Below are positions 1 through 6,994 of a DNA stretch of 64,000 bases, piece after piece; the stretch's first letter is position 1; each line of letters begins with the position of its first letter. Location: positions 119,757-183,756 of the forward strand of contig NZ_PQCD01000033.1 of the NCBI RefSeq assembly GCF_002964705.1. The letters are read 5' to 3'. The stretch is from Pseudoalteromonas sp. T1lg75 (GTDB lineage: Bacteria > Pseudomonadota > Gammaproteobacteria > Enterobacterales > Alteromonadaceae). The translations under genes and the position numbers were made by a program. The notes beneath the pieces are model-generated. The model ran no database searches. It saw only the letters and a program-made list of their open reading frames with translations, and was not told the DNA's origin.

Positions 1-1
1 T

Positions 2-394
2 GACAGCAGTTGTGGTGCCGTCGTCAGTTTTGTCGGATTAGTGCGTGATATCAATCAGGGTGAGGCCGTTAGCGGCCTCACCTTGGAGCACTATCCGGGA
101 ATGACGCAAAAAAGCCTTGAAGCGATTTGCACTCGTGCTAAAGCGCGCTTTGAAGTGCCGCACATTGATGTTGTGCATCGAGTGGGGAGTTTAGCTCTCA
201 ATGAACAAATTGTTTTTGTTGGTGTTGCTGCAAGACACCGGGAAAAAGCTTTTTTGGCGTGTGAATATGTGATGGATCATTTGAAAAGTGAAGCGCCTTT
301 TTGGAAAAAGGAGCAGCGCCAAGAGGGAGAGCTTTGGTTGGCGCAAAATGACAAAGATACTTTGGCATTAGCGCGTTGGGGTGAGTCCGAATGA
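2..394 (+). CDS. moaE: Molybdopterin synthase catalytic subunit MoaE (5' end cut off)
   Basis: MoaE is the large, catalytic subunit of molybdopterin synthase. It transfers sulfur from the MoaD thiocarboxylate to cyclic pyranopterin monophosphate in molybdenum cofactor synthesis, in the cytoplasm. The reading frame is open from base 2, so the gene begins before the window. The visible part starts with a GAVVSFVGLVRD stretch, followed by SGLTLEHYPGMT, both typical of the MoaE core, and the later HRVGSL and KKEQ segments also fit. A GTG at 41 could be mistaken for the start, but the family motif begins upstream of it. The stop overlaps the ATG of modA (ATGA at 391-394), so cofactor synthesis and molybdate uptake are probably cotranscribed. 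Confidence 0.93.
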   Translation, partial: DSSCGAVVSFVGLVRDINQGEAVSGLTLEHYPGMTQKSLEAICTRAKARFEVPHIDVVHRVGSLALNEQIVFVGVAARHREKAFLACEYVMDHLKSEAPFWKKEQRQEGELWLAQNDKDTLALARWGESE

Positions 395-1123
395 GACTCT
401 GGGCATTGTCTCTGTTAGTCATGATGCCGCTGATGGTAAAGGCTGAAGCGGACCCCGTACGTTTGGCCGTAGCCAGTAACTTTAAGTTACCGCTACAGCA
501 ACTTGTTGCCGCATACCAAGCTGAGCATGGCGGTCAGGTTTAGTATTTCGAGCGCGTCAACGGGGGTTCTGTACCAGCAAATAAGACGCGGCGCCCCTTT
601 CGATATCTTCTTCGCTGCGGACACTCAGCGACCTGCGCTATTATTGCAACAGGGGTATGCGCGTGATACCCGCCACTATGCTCAGGGGCAATTGGCACTT
701 TATAGTGCACAAAGGCCTATTGCAGAGGTGCTGAATGTCTTACCTGGTGACTGTCGTCTGGCTTATGCGAACCCAAAATTTGCGCCCTATGGCATCGCCG
801 CGCAGAACATACTCGCTGACATGCCGCGTCTCCAAGCGTGTAAGGCCATTATAGCCGCTAATGTCAGCCAGGCTTTTCAGTTTACCGCTTTGAAAAACAC
901 CGATGTAGGCTTGGTTGCTTACAGTTTGGTGCTTGCCCAGAAAATACCAAAAACAGCGTATCAATTGCTGCCTCGTCAGCAAGCCCTGGTGCAGTCTCTA
1001 GCGTTATTGGGAGAGCAGCCGAATCCAGCCGCAGAGCAGTTTATCGAGTTCTTAACGACCCCCATTGCCAAGCAGATTCTGCGCCAAACGGGTTATGAAC
1101 AGGTGGATGATTATGCTCAGTAA
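391..1123 (+). pseudogene. modA: Molybdate-binding periplasmic protein ModA, interrupted by a +1 frameshift
   Basis: ModA captures molybdate in the periplasm for the ModBC transporter. The ATG at 391 overlaps the moaE stop and opens a signal peptide (MRLWALSLLVMMPLMVKAEA) followed by VRLAVASNFKLPLQQLVAAY. This frame hits TAG at 541-543. The rest of the protein (SSASTGVLYQQIRRGAPFDIFFAAD onward, in two pieces of the family pattern) continues one base further on, to the TAA at 1121-1123. Removing one T from the GTTT at 538-541 joins the frames exactly where family members have no gap. The defect is either a sequencing or assembly error or a recent inactivating insertion. The downstream frame has a possible TTG at 503, but alone it would lack a signal peptide. 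Confidence 0.85.
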
Positions 1124-1796
1124 CCTCGTCTATGACGCGCTCTGGGTGACCGTAAAGTTGGCGACTTTGACGACCTTGATTCTAATGTTAGTCGGCTTGC
1201 CTCTTGCTTGGTGGCTCAATGCCAGTCGCAGCATAATGGCCAGGGTTGTCGAGTCTGTGATCACTCTTCCTCTTATTTTACCTCCCACCGTGTTGGGCTT
1301 TTATCTGTTGGTGGCCTTTTCTCCTGACTCCTTTATCGGCTCACAATTTAGTGCACTTACGTCGCGACCTTTAGCCTTTTCTTTTACTGGGATCTTATTG
1401 GGCTCGTTGTTGTATTCGCTGCCTTTTGTTATCGGTCCACTGCAAAGTGCATTTGCCCAGTTTGATCATCGCTTAAGCGAAATGGGCCGCTCCCTGGGTT
1501 ATGGTCGCTTGCAAACCTTTATCAGGGTCACCTTACCCGTATGTAAACACGGCATTATGAGCGCGACGCTATTGTGCTTTGCTCACACCGTGGGTGAATT
1601 CGGTGTGATTTTGATGATAGGTGGTAACATCCCAGGGGAAACGCAAGTGCTCTCAATCGCGATTTTTGATGCTGTAGAAGCCATGGATTATGACGCGGCT
1701 CACCGTATGTCATTGGGTCTCTTTGTATTTGCCATTATTACCCTAACCTTTATTAATATCTTAAAAGGAGGCGGGCAAAAACATGCTGGTCATTAA
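1113..1796 (+). CDS. modB: Molybdate ABC transporter permease ModB
   Basis: Inner-membrane permease of the molybdate importer. About 227 residues with five or so hydrophobic segments. The cytoplasmic EAA-type loop, which docks on the ATPase, starts near residue 123 (EMGRSLGYGRLQTFIRVTLP) and is followed by the family-typical GEFGVILMIGGNIPGETQ. I chose the ATG at 1113 because AGGTGG at 1101-1106 lies six bases upstream; an in-frame ATG at 1107 is the alternative. Either start overlaps the end of modA, and the stop overlaps modC, so the genes are translationally coupled. Length and motifs are normal for ModB, and I see no defect. Confidence 0.93.
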   Translation: MLSNLVYDALWVTVKLATLTTLILMLVGLPLAWWLNASRSIMARVVESVITLPLILPPTVLGFYLLVAFSPDSFIGSQFSALTSRPLAFSFTGILLGSLLYSLPFVIGPLQSAFAQFDHRLSEMGRSLGYGRLQTFIRVTLPVCKHGIMSATLLCFAHTVGEFGVILMIGGNIPGETQVLSIAIFDAVEAMDYDAAHRMSLGLFVFAIITLTFINILKGGGQKHAGH

Positions 1797-2442
1797 CTGT
1801 ATGCTCGCTCGGGGGGAGCAACGCCAACGCTATGAGATCAATACGGGGAAGGTGCACAGTGTGGGGATCACCGGCGCGTCAGGTTGCGGAAAAACGTCAT
1901 TGATACGAATCCTGGCGGGTTTTGAGCCCCGCGCGGTTGGACGTGTGGAAGTGGCAGGACGGTGTTTACAGGACTCACAACAGGGTGTCTTTGTGTCGCC
2001 TGAGAACCGCCGGGCTGGGGTGGTCTGTCAGGATTCCTGTTTATTCCCTCATCTTAATGTGCTGAAGAACATATCTTTTGGCAATAAGCAGGCAAACCCG
2101 GCTTTGTTGTCAGAGCTAATATCGGTGTTGGAGTTGGAAAATTTATTAACACGCAAGCCGCACCTTCTTTCTGGCGGTGAACAACGGCGTGTTGCCATCG
2201 CGCGGGCTATCTATAGTGAGCCCGATTTTTTATTGTTTGATGAGCCGCTGACGGGTATCGACATGCGTTTGAAGAAAAAGATATTGGATTATTTACGCAG
2301 GTTGCAACAGGGTGGGGTATCACTGGTTTATGTATCGCATATTAGCGACGAGTTAAACATCTTGTGTGAAACACAAGTGTGCGTTGAACAAACCAGTATT
2401 TCAGCGTCCACCTCAGCCTTGCTAGAGTGTGGTATTAGTTAG
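1783..2442 (+). CDS. modC: Molybdate ABC transporter ATP-binding protein ModC, short form
   Basis: Cytoplasmic ATPase that powers molybdate import with ModB. Walker A is GASGCGKT (residues 31-38), the signature is LSGGEQRR (from about 129), and Walker B ends in D153-E154 (FLLFDEP). The protein is only 219 residues. Typical ModC is about 350 and ends in a molybdate-binding TOBE/Mop domain, which is absent here; the reading frame stops soon after the switch histidine (VSHISDE). Short ModC proteins without TOBE do occur, so this may be a natural variant rather than a truncation. AAGGAGG sits about ten bases before the ATG at 1783, and the gene overlaps modB by 14 bases. It is the last gene of the mod operon. 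Confidence 0.9.
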   Translation: MLVINCMLARGEQRQRYEINTGKVHSVGITGASGCGKTSLIRILAGFEPRAVGRVEVAGRCLQDSQQGVFVSPENRRAGVVCQDSCLFPHLNVLKNISFGNKQANPALLSELISVLELENLLTRKPHLLSGGEQRRVAIARAIYSEPDFLLFDEPLTGIDMRLKKKILDYLRRLQQGGVSLVYVSHISDELNILCETQVCVEQTSISASTSALLECGIS

Positions 2443-2456
2443 CATCGCCATAAAAA

Positions 2457-2488
2457 AAGTACGAACTCACCGCGATGTGTTCGTACTT
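2457..2488. terminator. Bidirectional terminator between modC and nfeD
   Basis: Ten-base-pair stem (AAGTACGAAC paired with GTTCGTACTT) with a 12-base loop. It has an A-run on its left and a T-rich right flank. It sits just after the modC stop, between two convergent operons, so it can serve both strands. Confidence 0.8.
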
Positions 2489-2538
2489 ATCTTTATTGCG
2501 TGCGCTTCTTCGCGCAGGTCAGGTGTGCAGCGGGGGAG

Positions 2539-2994
2539 TTATTCAGACGCTTCCACCCACATCACACCCACTTCTTTTTTCACCACCTTGACCAAGGTGC
2601 CAGCACTAAGAGGCTGCCTACTTTTAAGTTTCCAGGTGATACCAGAGTAGACGTAATGGGCTAAGCCCTCATCGTCTACATCTTCTGTTAGCGTAAAGGT
2701 TAACTCGGCAAAGTCAGAGTGCACTTCGGTGCTGTCGCGTTGCTCCTGCATGCGCTGAAGTGGTTTCCAGAGCAAGAGGGCTAAGGCTGCAGTGACCAGG
2801 GTGTTACTCCACAGTGCCGTGGTTAACGAGCTATCCAGTAATGAAAAGTTCATCATGAGCCCGGTGGCCAACAGCGACAGACCCAATAACAGCAAAATAA
2901 TGGTCGACATACCCAGCACCGCGACCTCCACGATAAGGGCAAGTACGCCCAAAATCATTAAGGCTTCGGCAAGGTTGTTGGTGATGAACTCCAT
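2539..2994 (-). CDS. NfeD-like membrane protein
   Basis: Short NfeD protein, 151 residues, partner of SPFH/stomatin proteins in the inner membrane. Three hydrophobic stretches fill about residues 8-85. They are followed by a soluble C-terminal OB-fold-like segment (GLAHYVYSGITWKLKSR, then GTLVKVVKKEVGVMWVE), as in the YbbK/NfeD1b group. TAGGAGAG precedes the ATG. The gene lies 16 bases after the SPFH gene and is probably cotranscribed with it. Such pairs are thought to organise membrane microdomains or protein quality control, but the exact role here cannot be read from sequence. Confidence 0.85.
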   Translation of the reverse strand: MEFITNNLAEALMILGVLALIVEVAVLGMSTIILLLLGLSLLATGLMMNFSLLDSSLTTALWSNTLVTAALALLLWKPLQRMQEQRDSTEVHSDFAELTFTLTEDVDDEGLAHYVYSGITWKLKSRQPLSAGTLVKVVKKEVGVMWVEASE

Positions 2995-3010
2995 AATACT
3001 CTCCTATACG

Positions 3011-3967
3011 TTAACTAACTTTTTGTTTGTTATTAAGGGAGTTAATGATGGACATCCCTTGGGCTACCAAAGAGCTCGCATCGGTGCCGCTTTCAGGGAG
3101 TAACACCACTGACGATTCGCGGGCGATGGCTTCTTTGGCGGCGATGGCCTTGGTAGCCAGGTCAAGCTGGATGGCTTTTTGACCCTGTTCGGTATCGGCG
3201 GCAGCACCGACCTTAAGCAGGGCGTCGGCTTGGGCTTCGGCCACGGCGATAATGGCCTGGGCTTCACCCTCGGCTCTAAGAATTTGCTCGGCCTTTTCCG
3301 CTTCAGCGGCCAGTACCTGTGATTGTTTTTTACCTTCGGCCACATTGATAGCGGCTTGACGATCACCTTCGGATTCAAGGATTTGCGCACGTTTTACACG
3401 CTCGGCCTTCATCTGTGCTTCCATCGCTTCCATCACAGAATTTGGCGGCACTATGTCTTTAATTTCATAACGCAGCACCTGAATACCCCAGGGCTCTGAG
3501 GCCTGGTTGATTGCCGCGACGATATTGGTATTGAGCAAGTCACGTTCTTCAAAGGTTTTATCTAGCTCCATTTTACCCAGCTCGGAACGCATGGTGGTTT
3601 GCGCCAATTGGGTCACGGCGAATACATAGTCATCAACCCCATAGGTTGCTTTGTACGGATCAAGTACTCGGAAGTACAACACGCCGTCTACGATAAGCGA
3701 GATATTGTCTTTGGTGATTGCAGACTGCGACGGAACGTCTTGTGCTTGCTCTTTTAGGCTGCGATCGGCGGCGATGCGGTCGATAAAAGGAACGATAAAG
3801 TTAAGACCGGCTTCTTTGGTGGACTGATACTTACCAAAGCGCTCAATAAGCCAGGCGCGGTTTTGTGGAACGAACTTCACGCTGCTTTTAAGTAGCACAA
3901 TCACGAAGATCAGTAGAAATGCCTCAACGGTGAATAGCATGTTGAGGATCTGCGAAACGGGGTCCAT
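3011..3967 (-). CDS. SPFH/stomatin-family membrane protein (QmcA-like)
   Basis: Stomatin/prohibitin-type protein of about 318 residues. It has an N-terminal membrane segment (about 10-30), then the SPFH domain (NRAWLIERFGKYQST, IVPFIDRIAADRSLKEQ, MRSELGKMELDKTFEERD), then a long Ala/Glu-rich coiled-coil (AEGKKQSQVLAAEAEKAEQ). The ORF extends further upstream, but I place the start at 3967 because TAAGGAGAG stands directly before that ATG and family proteins begin near there. Family members form large oligomers on the inner membrane and associate with FtsH or NfeD proteins. The gene is followed by its nfeD partner. Confidence 0.9.
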   Translation of the reverse strand: MDPVSQILNMLFTVEAFLLIFVIVLLKSSVKFVPQNRAWLIERFGKYQSTKEAGLNFIVPFIDRIAADRSLKEQAQDVPSQSAITKDNISLIVDGVLYFRVLDPYKATYGVDDYVFAVTQLAQTTMRSELGKMELDKTFEERDLLNTNIVAAINQASEPWGIQVLRYEIKDIVPPNSVMEAMEAQMKAERVKRAQILESEGDRQAAINVAEGKKQSQVLAAEAEKAEQILRAEGEAQAIIAVAEAQADALLKVGAAADTEQGQKAIQLDLATKAIAAKEAIARESSVVLLPESGTDASSLVAQGMSIINSLNNKQKVS

Positions 3968-4185
3968 ATTACTCTCCTTAGAAAAGACCGAAATTAGGGC
4001 GCTAGCTAGTTGTTGATTAATAAAGCGCCGCTTCAAGCCTACCATTGTGTCCCTAATAGCGCCATAAAAATATAAACTTTACCCTAATAATTAGAGGCTT
4101 AAGTCGGTTTTGCGTCATCAGTTAAAATGGCATTAAACGGCCTACTGAGATATTTATATTGGTGTGTACTTACTTTTAATCTTCT

Positions 4186-5439
4186 TTAATTTTCATCCGC
4201 TGCAAGCAGACAATTGGCGTAATAGGTGGTGGTGGCCGGCCAGTCGCTAAAGACGGCGCTCACGCCCACTTCTTGCGCCAGCACATCCAGTACCTGCATT
4301 AGCACACCGTCATTGTTTACCGCCTCGGTGATTGACTGATAGTACCATCCGCCGCCACCTTCTAATGGACCTGAGCGCTCCAGCGACCAGGCAATGATCT
4401 TTAATCCCGCATTCTTAGCGGCCTTGGCATAGGCCGAGGGCACTATGTTGTTGTCTGTGTCTAAATCAAGCAACATCCAGATTGGCGGCGCGATCATTTC
4501 TATACCCTGGTTAGCCAGCTCTTTCATGTTGGGCGACCAGCTGTGCGGCTTGCGATGATCGAAATGTACGCCATTTTCACGGCCATCCAGGTATACCGCC
4601 TGACTTGCAAAATCCGGGTGGTGGTTGAGCCAATAAATCACATCATCGCGGTTAAAAGACTGCGGCCACACCAGGCTAGGAGGTACCTGAGCCTGGCGAT
4701 ATTCCTCGATCATTTTGGCGGCGTAATCCCCTTGCGACATGCCTTTAAACGGCATCTTGACCTTGGGTGCTTTAAGCTCAGGCGTCATTTGCACGCCCAG
4801 CTCTTTAAACAAGGCAATGCTCTCTCTATGGGTCATCAGTGTGCCCTGGATGGCATAGAGGTCGGTGCGCCAGTCGGCGGTGCCGCGCAGATAGTCTTCG
4901 ACGTTCGTGGCGTGCTCGTTGGCGCCATCCATTTTCCCCTTTAAGGTTTTAAACTCCGCCAGGGTGATATCGCTGGTACAGCATTTGGCGCTGGCCGGTT
5001 TGAGCGTGGAAGCCGGTGTAAAAGGCTCAGAGCATTTGGCCGCCAACTCGGTTTGCAAAATATTGGTGGTGGTATGCAGGTCGCATTGAGAGTGGCGACA
5101 GACCAGCTCCTTGTCGGCGGTAAAGGTGACATCGCATTCGAGTGTACCGGCACCCATGCGTGCCGCAGCCAGGTAGCTTTCGCGGGTATGTTCGGGAAAT
5201 TGCAGCGGCGCTCCACGATGACCGATGGAAAACGCATGGGCCTTGAATTCTTTGTCGCCACAGGCGAGCAGTTTGTCTTTGAGCGCACTGGGCGCCATGG
5301 CATCGACGAGCGCATAGGGGCGGGGGCCGAGCTGAATGTGAGTATCTGCTGCGATAACTGCTGATGAGGCGTTAGCGCTTGGGAGAACGTACGCCAAAGC
5401 CAACAAGGCGAAAAGTGTAGTGATGAATGCGACGCGCAT
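4186..5439 (-). CDS. Exported glycerophosphodiester phosphodiesterase family protein
   Basis: GDPD-family hydrolase of about 417 residues, which would split glycerophosphodiesters from membrane lipid turnover into glycerol-3-phosphate and an alcohol. A signal peptide is clear ([19 protein letters not shown] to about SANA). GDPD motifs follow: GHRGAP (H74, R75), ECD (E101, D103) and CRHSQCDL (H115), which are the metal and catalytic positions of the family. The insert with [14 protein letters not shown] is typical of larger periplasmic forms. Start: I prefer the ATG at 5439; an ATG at 5472 is in frame, but its AGGGG is only two bases away. The gene stands alone between divergent neighbours. 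Confidence 0.85.
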   Translation of the reverse strand: MRVAFITTLFALLALAYVLPSANASSAVIAADTHIQLGPRPYALVDAMAPSALKDKLLACGDKEFKAHAFSIGHRGAPLQFPEHTRESYLAAARMGAGTLECDVTFTADKELVCRHSQCDLHTTTNILQTELAAKCSEPFTPASTLKPASAKCCTSDITLAEFKTLKGKMDGANEHATNVEDYLRGTADWRTDLYAIQGTLMTHRESIALFKELGVQMTPELKAPKVKMPFKGMSQGDYAAKMIEEYRQAQVPPSLVWPQSFNRDDVIYWLNHHPDFASQAVYLDGRENGVHFDHRKPHSWSPNMKELANQGIEMIAPPIWMLLDLDTDNNIVPSAYAKAAKNAGLKIIAWSLERSGPLEGGGGWYYQSITEAVNNDGVLMQVLDVLAQEVGVSAVFSDWPATTTYYANCLLAADEN

Positions 5440-5654
5440 GAGCTTGTTCCCATCGTAAATAGTCCCGATCATAGCCCCTGACCTTGTTAATTTTATGACA
5501 CTTCTATCTTAGCCTAAGCCTAGGGAGAGCGTTGTGGCATTCATGTTGAAGATTGATGCCGATTTAGCCACAAAGATGTGTTTGTAGCTGTCTAAATGTG
5601 AGCGAACAAAGCTGTTACTCTACCCTTCTGACAACTTTCAACGGCAGTGAATAC

Positions 5655-6644
5655 ATGATGGCAAAATTACCCCCTTTAAGCGTGCTTGACCTGGCTCCCG
5701 TGGTTCAGGGGAGCTCGACCCGCGATGCGTTCATGCGCGCAAAAGAGCTGGCGCAACATGTTGAACGCCTGGGCTATCAGCGTTTTTGGATGGCAGAGCA
5801 TCATAATATGCCCGATATCGCCAGCGCCGCCACCTCAACCTTGTTGGCCTATATTGGTGCTCATACCGACAAGATACGCATAGGATCCGGCGGCGTGATG
5901 CTGCCCAATCATGCGCCCATGGTGGTGGCGGAGCAGTTTGGTACGCTGGCGACCTTATTTCCGGATCGCGTCGACCTTGGTATAGGTCGCGCTCCGGGTA
6001 GCGATGGCGCCACTACCCATGCGCTGCGTCGCGATCCGAGCGCGGCGGAAGATTTAGAGCCGCAAGTCGATGAATTGGCGTATTTCCTTGGGGATGCCAA
6101 GCCCGGGCAAAGGGTACGCGCCTATCCCGGAGTCGGTACCCAGGTGCCCTTATGGTTGTTGGGCTCGAGCACCTACAGTGCCCTGTTGGCAGCGAAAAAG
6201 GGGCTGCCCTTTGCATTTGCCTCGCATTTTGCCCCTGATTTTATGATGCGTGCCATTGAATTGTATCGCCAGCAGTTTCAACCGAGCCAACAACTGGCCG
6301 AGCCTTATGTCATGGTGGCGGTGAACGTGATAGCCGCCGATAGCAATGAGGAAGCCGAGTTTCTGGCTACCACTGGGCAACAAAAGTTTGTCAGCATGCT
6401 GCGAGGGCAAGAGGGGCTAATTCCGCCACCAACCGAGAATATGGATATGATTTGGACCGCGGCGGAGCGCCAGCAGGTAACCCATATGTTGCGCGAGTCC
6501 ATCGTTGGCCATCAGGACAAGGTACACGCCGGGCTACGTGGCTTACAGGCACGTACCGGCGCCGATGAAATCATGATTAACGCCATTCTTCATGATCAAC
6601 ACGCCCGTTTGCGCTCCTACGAGCTGATAGCTCAGGGTAACTGA
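5655..6644 (+). CDS. Luciferase-like flavin-dependent oxidoreductase (YhbW type)
   Basis: Cytoplasmic LLM-class flavoprotein of about 329 residues with a TIM-barrel. It is closest to the YhbW/MsnO8 group by its opening [15 protein letters not shown], the motif [17 protein letters not shown], and [20 protein letters not shown] followed by [10 protein letters not shown]. The physiological substrate of the group is not established. An in-frame GTG at 5598 would add 19 residues with no family similarity, so I use the ATG at 5655; a second ATG follows immediately and no strong ribosome site is visible. The gene appears monocistronic. Confidence 0.88.
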   Translation: MMAKLPPLSVLDLAPVVQGSSTRDAFMRAKELAQHVERLGYQRFWMAEHHNMPDIASAATSTLLAYIGAHTDKIRIGSGGVMLPNHAPMVVAEQFGTLATLFPDRVDLGIGRAPGSDGATTHALRRDPSAAEDLEPQVDELAYFLGDAKPGQRVRAYPGVGTQVPLWLLGSSTYSALLAAKKGLPFAFASHFAPDFMMRAIELYRQQFQPSQQLAEPYVMVAVNVIAADSNEEAEFLATTGQQKFVSMLRGQEGLIPPPTENMDMIWTAAERQQVTHMLRESIVGHQDKVHAGLRGLQARTGADEIMINAILHDQHARLRSYELIAQGN

Positions 6645-6833
6645 ACAATCCCAAAGCCAGGGGAGCATCGCTCACACGCGCTTACATATTTCCCTGCCAA
6701 TAATGGCCAATTAAAAACAACCACTTGATTAATTGGCCATTTGTTCCATAACTCACACTGCAGTTCAGCTAGCTTTCCGGTCTATTTATAATCACTTTTA
6801 GATATTTTCTATGTTAAAAAAACATTTACTTTG

Positions 6834-6862
6834 TTGACGTTTTAACAACCTTACAATACTCT
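6834..6862 (+). promoter_or_regulatory. Possible promoter of the laminarinase gene
   Basis: TTGACG (6834-6839), then a 17-base spacer, then TACTCT (6857-6862). It is read by eye as a sigma70-like -35/-10 pair. It directly precedes the first AAGCGCTT palindrome, so a bound repressor would cover the start site. The -10 is a weak match. Upstream, bases 6645-6833 hold no gene; only a half operator-like CGCGCTTACA near 6677-6686 is visible. Confidence 0.4.
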
Positions 6863-6863
6863 A

Positions 6864-6877
6864 TGAAAGCGCTTACA
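6864..6877. promoter_or_regulatory. LacI-type operator, copy 1 upstream of GH16
   Basis: TGAAAGCGCTTACA, a near-perfect palindrome centred on the CG step typical of LacI/GalR operators. The same core occurs at 6904-6921, 28747-28760 and 28765-28786, only near beta-glucan genes. Confidence 0.75.
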
Positions 6878-6903
6878 TTCTCAGTGCTTTTTATTTGCTT
6901 GAT

Positions 6904-6921
6904 TTTGTAAGCGCTTACAAA
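6904..6921. promoter_or_regulatory. LacI-type operator, copy 2 upstream of GH16
   Basis: Perfect 18-base palindrome (TTTGTAAGC and its complement), lying 40 bases centre-to-centre from copy 1 and about 75 bases before the GH16 start. Four helical turns of spacing would suit cooperative binding, which is inferred. Confidence 0.8.
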
Positions 6922-6994
6922 TTAGCTGGTTTCAATAAAAACTAATATATATCAGCTAGATACTAACAAACACATGATGTTAGGGTTCAACGCA

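Noticed and set aside
535-545. Programmed +1 frameshift in modA
   Set aside because: The site GTT-TAG has no strong upstream Shine-Dalgarno-like element, and I know no ModA regulated this way; a random indel or assembly error is simpler.
4543-5364. Plus-strand ORFs of 60-133 codons inside the GDPD gene
   Set aside because: They are antisense shadows of a gene with clear motifs; no ribosome sites and no recognisable protein.
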